64,000 nucleotides of DNA from Martinezella multihospitum (GTDB lineage Bacteria; Pseudomonadota; Alphaproteobacteria; Rhizobiales; Rhizobiaceae). How positions within the stretch are numbered: the stretch's first letter is position 1; each line of letters begins with the position of its first letter. The stretch covers positions 1,192,530 to 1,256,529 of the forward strand of contig NZ_FMAG01000001.1 of assembly GCF_900094585.1 (NCBI RefSeq), written 5' to 3'. Below are positions 8,776 through 16,586 of this stretch, in pieces. Position numbers and translations under genes: made by a program. The notes under the pieces were generated by a model. That model was not told where the DNA came from, ran no database searches, and saw only the letters and a program-made list of their open reading frames with translations.

Positions 8776-9476
8776 TCAAGATCGACAATCTCATCGTTCA
8801 ATTCGGTGGTGTCCGACCGATCAATGAGCTGAGCGCGGTGCTGACAGCGCCGGTCGCCGGTCTCATCGGGCCGAACGGTGCGGGCAAGACAACATTGCTC
8901 AACGTGCTCTCCGGCTTCGTGAAGCCGATACAGGGTTCGGTTGCGCTCGGCGAGCGACCACTTTTGCCTTTGACGCCGCTGCAGCGGGTGCGTGCCGGCC
9001 TGCGACGCTCGTTTCAGACCGAGCAGGTGGTGGAGGATCTGACGGTTGCCGGTAACATCGCGGCCATCGCCGATCATGTCGCCGCTGCTGGGCATCATGC
9101 CCGTGCGGTCGAGCAGGCTCTTTCATTCGTCGGCCTGACAGATATTGCCGATCGTCTCGGCCAATCCCTCAATCTCTTCCAGCGCCGCCTTGTTGAACTG
9201 GCAAAATGCGTGATCGGCGAGCCGAAGCTTATTCTGCTCGATGAACCGGCCGCGGGCCTGACGGAAGAGGAAGGCAAGGCCTTTCGCGAACTGGTGCTGC
9301 GCATCCCGGTAGAGTTCCGGGCACAGGTTCTGGTCATCGACCATGATGTCGATCTCATCCGCTCCATGTGCAGCGAAACCATGGTGCTCGACTACGGCAA
9401 GCTGCTGGCACTCGGCCCGACGCAGACCGTGCTCGCCGACCCCAATGTGCGGCGCGCTTATCTAGGGGAGTTTTGA
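8772..9476 (+). CDS. branched-chain-type ABC transporter ATPase (LivG family) with degenerate signature motif
   Basis: A 234-residue ATPase, somewhat shorter than the usual 250 or so for LivG. Walker A is GPNGAGKTT, Walker B is LILLDEPAAGL and the switch histidine is in VLVIDHDVDLI. The ABC signature, normally LSxGQ before QRRLE, reads LNLFQRRLVELAK: serine and both glycines are replaced. The partner LivF has a normal LSGGQ, so the heterodimer may have one good and one poor ATP site. The ATGA overlap with the LivM gene supports start 8772. Confidence 0.87.
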   Translation: MIKIDNLIVQFGGVRPINELSAVLTAPVAGLIGPNGAGKTTLLNVLSGFVKPIQGSVALGERPLLPLTPLQRVRAGLRRSFQTEQVVEDLTVAGNIAAIADHVAAAGHHARAVEQALSFVGLTDIADRLGQSLNLFQRRLVELAKCVIGEPKLILLDEPAAGLTEEEGKAFRELVLRIPVEFRAQVLVIDHDVDLIRSMCSETMVLDYGKLLALGPTQTVLADPNVRRAYLGEF

Positions 9477-9477
9477 T

Positions 9478-10194
9478 ATGAGCGAGACGTCCGAAGTCCG
9501 CGTCGAAAATCTCGTCGTCGAGCGCGGCGGCAAGCGCGTCATTCATGACGTTTGCTTTTCGGTCGCGGCCGGCAAGATCACGACATTGCTCGGCGCCAAC
9601 GGGGCGGGAAAGTCGAGCACGGTCATGGCCATGGCTGGCGTTCTGCCGCGCGGCGGTTCGGTACGTCTCGGCGGTACCGGCCTCGAAGGGTTTTCGCCCG
9701 ACCGCATTCGTCGCGCCGGTCTTGCGCTCGTGCCGGAAGGACATCGCGTGCTCGGGCAGCTTTCTGTCGAAGACAATATTCTCGTCGCATCGCTTGATGG
9801 ATCGGTGGCCGCGCGCCGGGAAAATCTTGCGCACGCCTATGAGATCTTTCCCGAACTCGCCGAGCGAAGACGCCAAGCGGCATCGAATCTTTCCGGCGGC
9901 CAGAAGCAGATGGTGGCGATGGCGCAGGCCTTCGTCGCCAAGCCCCGCTTCATGATCGTCGACGAACTGTCGCTCGGTCTGGCGCCGGCCGTCGTCAAGC
10001 GCCTGGCCGAGGCGTTGAAAATTGCCGCAGCGCGCGGCATCGGCGTCCTGCTGATCGAGCAGTTCGCCAATCTCGCGCTCGATCTTGCCGACCAGGCTCT
10101 CGTGCTGGAGCGCGGGCGTCTCGTCTTTTCGGGCGCCGCAGCGACCCTCAAGGCGCAACCCGACATCTTGCACGGCGCCTATCTGGCAAGCTGA
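9478..10194 (+). CDS. branched-chain-type ABC transporter ATPase (LivF family)
   Basis: A 238-residue ATPase starting 1 bp after the LivG stop. All motifs are canonical: Walker A GANGAGKSS, LivF-typical LVPEGHRVLGQLSVEDNIL, signature LSGGQKQMVAMAQAF, Walker B FMIVDELSLGLAP and the H-loop-equivalent region LLIEQFANLALDLAD. It pairs with the LivG-like subunit to energise the importer. Confidence 0.9.
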   Translation: MSETSEVRVENLVVERGGKRVIHDVCFSVAAGKITTLLGANGAGKSSTVMAMAGVLPRGGSVRLGGTGLEGFSPDRIRRAGLALVPEGHRVLGQLSVEDNILVASLDGSVAARRENLAHAYEIFPELAERRRQAASNLSGGQKQMVAMAQAFVAKPRFMIVDELSLGLAPAVVKRLAEALKIAAARGIGVLLIEQFANLALDLADQALVLERGRLVFSGAAATLKAQPDILHGAYLAS

Positions 10195-10209
10195 AGCGAA
10201 GGAGCCCTC

Positions 10210-10926
10210 ATGACATTTTCTGCCGATCTTTTTGCTGGGCGAACGGTCGTCATTGCTGGCGGTACATCCGGCATAGGGGCTGCGACCGGGCAGCGCTTTG
10301 CCGATCTCGGCGCCCGTGTGCTGAGTTTCGGGCTTGGTGCTTCGAAGGCGCCGGCAAGCCGGCGGATCGAGTATCGCGAACTCGACGTAATGAAGCCCGG
10401 TACGCTGGAAGCCTTCTTCCCCTCTGTCGAGGCGATCGACATTCTCGTCAATTGCACCGGTGTCAGTCGTGATCGAGGCGAATGGGAAAAGACTGCATTC
10501 GATGAGGTGATGGCGATCAATCTGAGATCGGTCATGGATTGCTGCCGGCTGGCGCGCCCGCGCATGCGGGCGGGTTCCGCGATCGTCAACATAGCTTCGA
10601 TGTATTCGACCTTCGGCGCCGCCGATCGTCCGGCCTATGCGGCCAGCAAGGGCGCGATCGTGCAGCTCACGAAATCGCTCGCCCAGGAATATGCACAAGC
10701 CGATATACGCGTGAATGCGGTGGCGCCCGGCTGGATCGTCACGCCGTTGAGCCGCGCCCTGTTTGCAGACGAGCACGCTTCGACGCCGATCTTGCGGCGC
10801 ATCCCTGCCGGCCGCTGGGGTGCGTCGGAGGAAGTCGCCGATGCGATCGTCTTTCTGTCGTCCGACGCAGCGCGCTATATCACCGGTGCGTGCCTGCCGG
10901 TCGATGGCGGTTATCTCACCTCCTGA
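10210..10926 (+). CDS. short-chain dehydrogenase/reductase (SDR)
   Basis: A 238-residue classical SDR. The cofactor motif is AGGTSGIGAA, followed by the NAG-like strand ILVNCTGVS (NAG changed to NCTG), the catalytic Ser in NIASMYSTF and the Tyr-Lys pair YAASKGAIV. It ends with ITGACLPVDGGY. It oxidises an alcohol or reduces a carbonyl; the substrate is not evident. It lies 15 bp after livF behind GAAGGAG, so it is part of the operon and may act on the imported compound or an intermediate. Confidence 0.87.
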   Translation: MTFSADLFAGRTVVIAGGTSGIGAATGQRFADLGARVLSFGLGASKAPASRRIEYRELDVMKPGTLEAFFPSVEAIDILVNCTGVSRDRGEWEKTAFDEVMAINLRSVMDCCRLARPRMRAGSAIVNIASMYSTFGAADRPAYAASKGAIVQLTKSLAQEYAQADIRVNAVAPGWIVTPLSRALFADEHASTPILRRIPAGRWGASEEVADAIVFLSSDAARYITGACLPVDGGYLTS

Positions 10927-10937
10927 GGGTATCGATC

Positions 10938-11882
10938 ATGGCTGCAGCACTTTACCGGCATGTCGACAGCGCCAGCGGCCGGGCGTTCGCAGGGCTGGCG
11001 CGCAATCTCTTCGGCAACGTCCGGCTCGATTTCGGCACCGCGGATAAAGAAAAGAGCCGGATGACCTCTGCCGTACTGGGCACTTGCCGGCTGACGCGGC
11101 TGGAGGCGGATCGACACGTCGTCTTTGGTGATCATGTGATGGCGGCGCCGGATGATCCGGACGCGATCAAGCTGATCGTGCAGACTGAGGGCAGCGCCTC
11201 GCTCATGCAGGGCGGATTGCATGCGCCCGTCTCGCGAAATGCGCTCGTCGTCTACGATCCCAGCCACCCTTACATGCTGACGAACAGCACGCAGGTTCGC
11301 CAATTGCTGCTGCAATTGCCGCGTCATGCGCTACCTGCGACGGCCGTGGAACGGTTGTCGCAGCCCTTCACGGCGCACGCCGACAGAGATGGCATGTGCC
11401 GGATCCTTCTGTCGCTTATGGATTCCACCATTCATGAGGTCGATCATCTTGACGAGGCCAGACGCGCAAGTGTCGGCCAGACCATGATCGAGCTCGTGCG
11501 CACCATGATCGGCGCAGACCTGCAGCAGGCAATGCCGGTCGCAAACCCGCTTCACACATTGCTGCAGCGGATCAGGGATTTCATCGATCTCAATCTCGAC
11601 CGGCCGGATCTGACTGTTACCATGATCGCGCGCCGCATGGGCTGCTCGGTGCGTTACGTCTATTGCGCATTCGAAGCCGAGTGCCTGACGCCTTCAGATT
11701 ACATCTGGGATCTGCGCGTGCACAAGGCCGCGGAAAAGCTGCGAGATGCTGGCGGCTACGCCGGAGAAATATCCGAGATCGCCTTTGCGCTCGGTTTTTC
11801 CTCCAGCGCGCATTTCTCGCGCGCCTTCCGCCATCGCTATGGCGTTTCACCATCGCAATGGCGCAAGGCCAATATGTCTTAG
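10938..11882 (+). CDS. AraC-family transcriptional regulator
   Basis: A 314-residue regulator with an AraC-binding-like sensor domain (about 20-190) and a C-terminal AraC helix-turn-helix (about 210-310: DLTVTMIARRMGCSVRYVYCAFE and ISEIAFALGFSSSAHFSRAFRHRYGVSPSQWR). ATG 10938 lies 12 bp after the SDR stop, so it is the last gene of the plus-strand operon and could give feedback control. It is the same general type as the regulator at 1300, so this operon is bracketed by two AraC regulators. It converges on the NTF2-like gene. Confidence 0.85.
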   Translation: MAAALYRHVDSASGRAFAGLARNLFGNVRLDFGTADKEKSRMTSAVLGTCRLTRLEADRHVVFGDHVMAAPDDPDAIKLIVQTEGSASLMQGGLHAPVSRNALVVYDPSHPYMLTNSTQVRQLLLQLPRHALPATAVERLSQPFTAHADRDGMCRILLSLMDSTIHEVDHLDEARRASVGQTMIELVRTMIGADLQQAMPVANPLHTLLQRIRDFIDLNLDRPDLTVTMIARRMGCSVRYVYCAFEAECLTPSDYIWDLRVHKAAEKLRDAGGYAGEISEIAFALGFSSSAHFSRAFRHRYGVSPSQWRKANMS

Positions 11883-11922
11883 TTGATGAAGCGGCCACGC
11901 CGGAGCCGGGCCGCCTCGTTTC

Positions 11923-12312
11923 TCACTTCATGGATTCAGCCACTCTCAGCGTGTCCGTGAACTGCTCGAAACGCCGGATCTTGTCTCCCGCCACGCCCCA
12001 GACGTGAACGACGCGAGCCTTGAACGCCTTGCCGGTCTGTTTGTTGGTGCCGCTATAGTCGCCGACGCCAACGACCTCGTCACCGGCGTCGAGCAGGCGT
12101 TCGAGCTTGAAGGTATAGCCGTCGAAAGCTTGCCCGAGCGCCTGGAAAACGTTCTTGACGATTTCCTGCGGGCCGACATAGGTGCCGGCGCAGGGAAAGC
12201 CATCCATCTCGGTCCAGCGGCAATCGGAAGCGATGTCGGCAAGCATGCCATCCATGTCGCGGCGATCATTGGCGTCGTAATGCGCCTTTACGATATCGAA
12301 TGCTCTACGCAT
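11923..12312 (-). CDS. NTF2-like/SnoaL-like fold protein
   Basis: A 129-residue protein of the nuclear-transport-factor-2 (SnoaL-like) fold: an N-terminal helix with YDANDRRDMDGMLADIASDCRWTEMDGFPCAGTYVGPQEIV, then the cone-shaped sheet (EVVGVGDYSGTNKQTGKAFKARVVHVWGVAGDKIRRFEQFTDTL). Such proteins are small-molecule isomerases, hydrolases or binding proteins. It is the last gene of a three-gene tail (SDR-MoaF-NTF2) downstream of the hpa operon, 7 bp after the MoaF-family gene. The reaction is unknown. Confidence 0.8.
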   Translation of the reverse strand: MRRAFDIVKAHYDANDRRDMDGMLADIASDCRWTEMDGFPCAGTYVGPQEIVKNVFQALGQAFDGYTFKLERLLDAGDEVVGVGDYSGTNKQTGKAFKARVVHVWGVAGDKIRRFEQFTDTLRVAESMK

Positions 12313-12319
12313 GGCGTCC

Positions 12320-13099
12320 TCACACTGGTTCCTGGCCGGGCAGGTAATAGGTCATCGACGCCTTACGGATGAAGGCGCCGGCCGGACTGTTCTGGATGCG
12401 CCCGTCACCTGTGATGCCCAGGAACTTGCCTGTCGAGCGCATGTCGTTGAAATTGTAGAAGAATGTGGATGCGACCGCGATTTTGAACTCGCGGAAGGTG
12501 AAGATATAGAGGTTGTCGTCGAACTTGTAGGTCGTGGTCAGGTCGACGTCGCCGTGGCCGCGCTGTACGCCGACGAGGCACTGCCAGGCATAGCGCTGCG
12601 ACGAAAGATAGGTGTGCTCGTAGACGTGGTTAGGGCTGTAGGTGAAGTGCGCTCTGAGGCCGATCAGATCGCGGCTCTCATGCGGCACCGGCCCGCTTGC
12701 GGCGCTGCCTTCGATAACACCCGGCCGGAAGATCTGCGCGACCTGGGGCTCGCCGACGGAATCCTTGACCTCGCGAACGACCGAGTAGATGGAAAGCACG
12801 CGGCGCGTTTCGGTGTTGAGGATCAGCGTTTCGGCTTCCTTGGGCCGACCGGCAAAGATGATCTCGACGAAATAGGTCTTTGGCGCGACCTCGATCACCT
12901 CGGACAAGTCAGTGCCGCTGTCCTTGCCGTCGGACCATTTGACCTCGCCCTTGGCGAAGGCAAGCTCCAACGTGCGACCATCATCGAACGAGATCTTATG
13001 CGACGAGCCGGTCAGGGCCTCCGTGGCGGGCAGACGGTTGGTGTCGATGCCATAGGCGAATTCGTCGTAGGTTTTCCAGTCCTTGGGATTCTGGTTCAT
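12320..13099 (-). CDS. MoaF-family protein (monoamine-regulon type)
   Basis: A 259-residue protein recognised as the MoaF family, with an N-terminal calycin-like half (YGIDTNRLPATEALTGSSHKISFDDGRTLELAF) and a related C-terminal half (SGKFLGITGDGRIQNSPAGAFI). Databases call it 'molybdenum cofactor biosynthesis F', but the name derives from the Klebsiella monoamine regulon and nothing here points to molybdopterin. It sits between an SDR and an NTF2-like protein, next to aromatic-amine and hydroxyphenylacetate genes. This fits a role in aromatic amine breakdown, although its reaction is not known. Confidence 0.7.
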   Translation of the reverse strand: MNQNPKDWKTYDEFAYGIDTNRLPATEALTGSSHKISFDDGRTLELAFAKGEVKWSDGKDSGTDLSEVIEVAPKTYFVEIIFAGRPKEAETLILNTETRRVLSIYSVVREVKDSVGEPQVAQIFRPGVIEGSAASGPVPHESRDLIGLRAHFTYSPNHVYEHTYLSSQRYAWQCLVGVQRGHGDVDLTTTYKFDDNLYIFTFREFKIAVASTFFYNFNDMRSTGKFLGITGDGRIQNSPAGAFIRKASMTYYLPGQEPV

Positions 13100-13115
13100 C
13101 GGTATTTCCTCTCCC

Positions 13116-13904
13116 TTATTCTACAAAAGCCAGCGTCGGCAGGTCGACGGTACCGGCGCCGCCGTCGACGGTAAGCACCGCGCCATTGATCATCGATGCC
13201 TCGCCCGAAGCGAGGAAGCAGACGGCATTTGCGACGTCTTCGGCGGTTGCCGGGCGGCCGAGCGGCACGTCCTTGGTGACGAGCGCATAGGCTTCCTCGA
13301 TTCTGTTCAGCTTGTATTTCTCGACGATGAATTCCATCTGCTCGTCGGCCATGGCGGTCGTGACCCAGCCGGGGCAGACGGTATTGGTGCGCACGCCCTT
13401 GCGGCCATAGTCACGAGCCAGCGATTTCGCGAGGCCGATGCAGCCATGCTTCATGGTGACGTAGCCTGCCGCGTCCGGCCCGGCAAAGAGCCCGGCGATC
13501 GAGGCGAGGACGACGATGTTGCCCTGGTTCTTGATGAGATGCGGCAGGGATTCACGGGCGCTGACGAAGGCGGTGTTGAGGTTCAGGCGGACGGCGAGAT
13601 CCCAGGTCTCATCCGACATGCTGACCGTCGGCCCGACGCCATGGCCGCCGGCATTGGCGATCAGGATATCGAGGCCGCCATGGGTCTCGACGACCTTCTC
13701 GACGGCAGCCTTCATCGCGGCGCCATCGGCGGCATCGGCCGCGACGATGGTCGCGCCGATCTCATCGGCAACACTTCTCAGCGGCTCGGGACGGCGCCCG
13801 ACGAGCGCGACATTGCCGCCCTCTTGCCGGATGCGGCGCGCAACCGCTGCGCCGATGCCCGTACCGCCGCCGGTGATCAGGGCGGTCTTGTTCTTGAAAC
13901 GCAT
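13116..13904 (-). CDS. short-chain dehydrogenase/reductase (SDR)
   Basis: A 262-residue classical SDR: cofactor motif TGGGTGIGAAVA, DAADG acidic pocket, NAGGHG, catalytic Ser in VVLASIAGL, Tyr-Lys in YVTMKHG and C-terminal INGAVLTVDGGAG. A ribosome site GAGGAGGAAAC precedes ATG 13904. It heads the SDR-MoaF-NTF2 tail, separated by 165 bp from hpaI, so it may have its own promoter. The substrate is unknown; a hydroxylated side chain of an aromatic compound is a reasonable guess from context. Confidence 0.85.
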   Translation of the reverse strand: MRFKNKTALITGGGTGIGAAVARRIRQEGGNVALVGRRPEPLRSVADEIGATIVAADAADGAAMKAAVEKVVETHGGLDILIANAGGHGVGPTVSMSDETWDLAVRLNLNTAFVSARESLPHLIKNQGNIVVLASIAGLFAGPDAAGYVTMKHGCIGLAKSLARDYGRKGVRTNTVCPGWVTTAMADEQMEFIVEKYKLNRIEEAYALVTKDVPLGRPATAEDVANAVCFLASGEASMINGAVLTVDGGAGTVDLPTLAFVE

Positions 13905-14069
13905 GTTTCCTCCTCTTGGCTTTCGGGTTCATCATGACCGATGCTTGCAGAGGCGTCGCGTCCAGCTGTGCAGTCGGTTTTGACTGAGCGTGCACAACGC
14001 GTGCCTGATGCCGAGATTTGCGTGACGAAGCGCGGGATTATGCGATGCCGGGGAGGGCGGCGTCCATGA

Positions 14070-14876
14070 TCAGTAGACTTTGGCCTCCGCCGCCGGCTTG
14101 GCGGCCTCCGCCTTCTTGAAGTCGTCCAGCAGCTTGGTCGTGGCATTGGCCAGCAGGGTGACGTCGTTGCCGATGGCGACGAAGGTCGCGCCAAGCTCGA
14201 GATAGCGTTTCGCAAGCGAGAGATCGCCGATGAGGATGCCGGCCGCCTTGCCATGCGACCGGATTTTCGCAAGCGCTTTTTCCACCTCGGCTTGTACTTC
14301 CGGCGCACCCGGCTTGCCGAGATAGCCCATGTCGGCGGCGAGATCGGCGGGGCCGATGAAGACGCCGTCGACGCCTTCGGTAGAGGCGATGTCGTCGAGT
14401 GCCGCAAGCCCAGCCCGGCTTTCCACCTGCAGGAGCAGGCAGATCTCGTCATTGGCTGTCGAAAGGTAATCCGGAATGCGGTTGAAGGCGGAGGCACGGG
14501 CAAGGGCCGCACCGACGCCGCGCACGCCATGCGGCGGGTAGCGAACCGCCTTCACCATGGTCTCGGCCATCTCCTTGCTGTCGACCATCGGGATCAGCAG
14601 GGTTTGGGCACCGATATCGAGCATCTGCTTGATGATCCAGGTCTCGCCGATCGGCGGACGGATCACCGCATGGCTTGCCGCGCCCTTCATCGCCTGCAGT
14701 TGCGAGACGAGAAGCGGCACGTCATTCGGCGCATGCTCGGCATCGAGCAGCAGCCAGTCATAGCCGGCGCCGGCGGAGATTTCGACCGTGTAGGCATTGG
14801 CGAGCGCCTGCCAGAGGCCGATCTGCGCCCGCCCTTCCTTCAGGGCCTGCTTGAAGAGGTTCTTGGGCGCAGGCAT
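14070..14876 (-). CDS. hpaI: 4-hydroxy-2-oxoheptanedioate aldolase HpaI
   Basis: A 268-residue class II (divalent-metal) pyruvate aldolase of the HpaI/HpcH family. It cleaves 4-hydroxy-2-oxoheptanedioate to pyruvate and succinate semialdehyde, the last carbon-carbon cleavage of homoprotocatechuate degradation. Recognisable parts are GLWQALANAYTVEISAGAGYDWLLLDAEHAPND, the arginine-containing VIRPP, QTLLIPMVDSKEMAE and the metal/substrate loop VESRAGLAALDDI with GVFIGPADLAADMG. It is separated by 11 bp from hpaH. Its product is oxidised by the dehydrogenase encoded upstream in the same operon. Confidence 0.93.
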   Translation of the reverse strand: MPAPKNLFKQALKEGRAQIGLWQALANAYTVEISAGAGYDWLLLDAEHAPNDVPLLVSQLQAMKGAASHAVIRPPIGETWIIKQMLDIGAQTLLIPMVDSKEMAETMVKAVRYPPHGVRGVGAALARASAFNRIPDYLSTANDEICLLLQVESRAGLAALDDIASTEGVDGVFIGPADLAADMGYLGKPGAPEVQAEVEKALAKIRSHGKAAGILIGDLSLAKRYLELGATFVAIGNDVTLLANATTKLLDDFKKAEAAKPAAEAKVY

Positions 14877-14887
14877 GGTTCACTCCT

Positions 14888-15691
14888 TCATGCAAAGAAC
14901 AGGCTGACCGATCCGTAGGGACCGAAATCGGCATTGATCGTATCGCCGTGCCGCGCCTCGATCGGGCGGATGAACGAACCGGCAAGGACGATCTGGCCGG
15001 CTTCGATGCCATCGCCATACTGAGACAACCGATTGGCAAGCCAGGCGATGCCGCGTGCCGGCTGATTGAGCACGCCCGCACCAAGGCCGGTCTCTTCGAC
15101 TTCCGCATTGCGGCTGACGATCGCGCCCATCCAGCGCATGTCGATCTGGTCCGGCCTTACGGCGCGGCCGCCGGTGACGATGCCGGCATTGGCGGCATTG
15201 TCGGAGATGGTGTCGACAATGGTGCGCGCTTTCTTGGTATCGGGATCGATGCGAAGGATGCGCGTGTCGAGGATTTCAAGCGCCGGGGTGACATAATCGG
15301 TGGCGTTCAGCACATCGAAAATCGAGACGTTCGGTCCCTTGAGCGGCGCCTTCATCACAAAGGCGATCTCGGCCTCGATGCGCGGCTGGATGAAGCGGTC
15401 GGCCGGCACGGTGGCGCCGTCCTCGAAGACCATGTCGTCGAAGAGCACGCCGGAATCCGGAATGTTGATGTTGAGGGCATATTGCATCGCCTTCGACGTC
15501 AGCCCGATCTTCCAGCCGATCGGCTTGCGTCCCTCGGCGATCTTCTTCTTCACCCAGGCGCTCTGCACGGCATAGGAATCGTCCATCGTCATCTGGGGAT
15601 ATTTGAGCGACAGGAGCCCGGTCTGGACGCGCGTCCGCTCAGCCTGATCAAGGCTTTCGGCGGCGGCCTGGATTTCGTCATGCGACAGCAT
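14888..15691 (-). CDS. hpaH: 2-oxo-hept-4-ene-1,7-dioate hydratase HpaH
   Basis: A 267-residue hydratase of the MhpD/HpaH family, which adds water to 2-oxohept-enedioate to form the aldol substrate of HpaI. Motifs include QSAWVKKKIAEGRKPIGWKIGLTSKAMQ, PDSGVLFDDMV and PRIEAEIAFVMKAPLKG, the metal-binding acidic segment shared with fumarylacetoacetate hydrolases. Its start shares one base with the stop of the FAH-family gene (TGATG), so the two are translationally coupled. Confidence 0.92.
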   Translation of the reverse strand: MLSHDEIQAAAESLDQAERTRVQTGLLSLKYPQMTMDDSYAVQSAWVKKKIAEGRKPIGWKIGLTSKAMQYALNINIPDSGVLFDDMVFEDGATVPADRFIQPRIEAEIAFVMKAPLKGPNVSIFDVLNATDYVTPALEILDTRILRIDPDTKKARTIVDTISDNAANAGIVTGGRAVRPDQIDMRWMGAIVSRNAEVEETGLGAGVLNQPARGIAWLANRLSQYGDGIEAGQIVLAGSFIRPIEARHGDTINADFGPYGSVSLFFA

Positions 15692-16563
15692 CAGCGCACC
15701 TCGTCGGCGATGGTGTTTTTCAGGATGCCGAGGCCATCGGCCTCGACTTCGACGACATCGCCTGGTTTCAGCCAGATCGGTGGATCGAAGCGGGCGCCGG
15801 CGCCGGTCGGCGTGCCCGTGACGATGACGTCGCCGGGAACGAGCGTGGTGAAGGTCGAGATGTAGTTGATGATCTTGCGAAAGGAGAAGATCATCCGGCT
15901 GCTGCGGTCGCTTTGGCGTACCTCGCCATTGACGCGGGTTGTGAGCGCAATGTCTTCGAGTTGCGCCGCATCGGTGAACGGGATCAGCCAGGGGCCGATC
16001 GAGCCGGTATTGTCGAAGTTCTTGCCCTGGGTGACGTTGAACTTCGCATGCCGCACCCAGTCGCGGATCGTGCCTTCGTTGCAGAGCGACAGGGCTGCGA
16101 TATGCGAGAAGGCGTCGGCCTCTGTGATCCGTCGACCGCCCTTGCCAATGACGATGACAACCTCGCCTTCGTAGTCGAGCTGCGGGCTTTCCGGCGGCCG
16201 GATCAAGGGCTGTTCATGCCCTGTGAACGACCGTGGAAAGCGGATGAAAAGCGAGGGGTTGGAGGGAGCGGCCTGCCCATCCTTGTATTCCTCGTTGCGG
16301 TCGGGGAAATTGACCCCGACGCAAATGATCTTTTCCGGCGACGGAATGGGAATTTCGAAGCGGATGTCGTCGAGCGCGAAATCCGGCTTCAAAGTCTTGG
16401 CTTCCTCTGCGAGCTGAACGAGGCGACCGGCCTCGATCACTTCGCGCAGCGTCAGCCATGTCGCGCCATGGCGGCCCGAAAGGTCGACGACACCGCCGTC
16501 GACCGCAAGCCCGTAGCCATGACGGCCGTTTCTGGAAAAAGACAGGAATCTTGGATGGGTCAT
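15691..16563 (-). CDS. hpaG: FAH-family enzyme, probable OPET decarboxylase/HHDD isomerase (HpaG-type)
   Basis: A 290-residue fumarylacetoacetate-hydrolase-fold protein with metal ligands visible in LDYEGEVVIVIGKGGRRI, and TQGKNFDNTGSIGPWLI and VIVTGTPTGAGARFDPPIWLKPGDVVEVE. In the hpa pathway this fold decarboxylates 5-oxopent-3-ene-1,2,5-tricarboxylate and isomerises the product. The E. coli HpaG is a tandem duplication of about 430 residues, whereas this protein has a single domain and no second copy is seen in the window. Position between hpaH and the semialdehyde dehydrogenase supports the assignment; exact catalytic scope is uncertain. Confidence 0.85.
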   Translation of the reverse strand: MTHPRFLSFSRNGRHGYGLAVDGGVVDLSGRHGATWLTLREVIEAGRLVQLAEEAKTLKPDFALDDIRFEIPIPSPEKIICVGVNFPDRNEEYKDGQAAPSNPSLFIRFPRSFTGHEQPLIRPPESPQLDYEGEVVIVIGKGGRRITEADAFSHIAALSLCNEGTIRDWVRHAKFNVTQGKNFDNTGSIGPWLIPFTDAAQLEDIALTTRVNGEVRQSDRSSRMIFSFRKIINYISTFTTLVPGDVIVTGTPTGAGARFDPPIWLKPGDVVEVEADGLGILKNTIADEVR

Positions 16564-16586
16564 GCTTTCATGGCCTTCTCTTGACC

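Noticed and set aside
9355..10776. 473-residue minus-strand frame over livF and the SDR gene
   Set aside because: Antisense to intact ATPase and SDR motifs; no family resemblance.
12311..13174. 287-residue plus-strand frame over the MoaF gene
   Set aside because: The minus-strand MoaF-family protein has conserved segments and operon spacing; the plus frame has neither.
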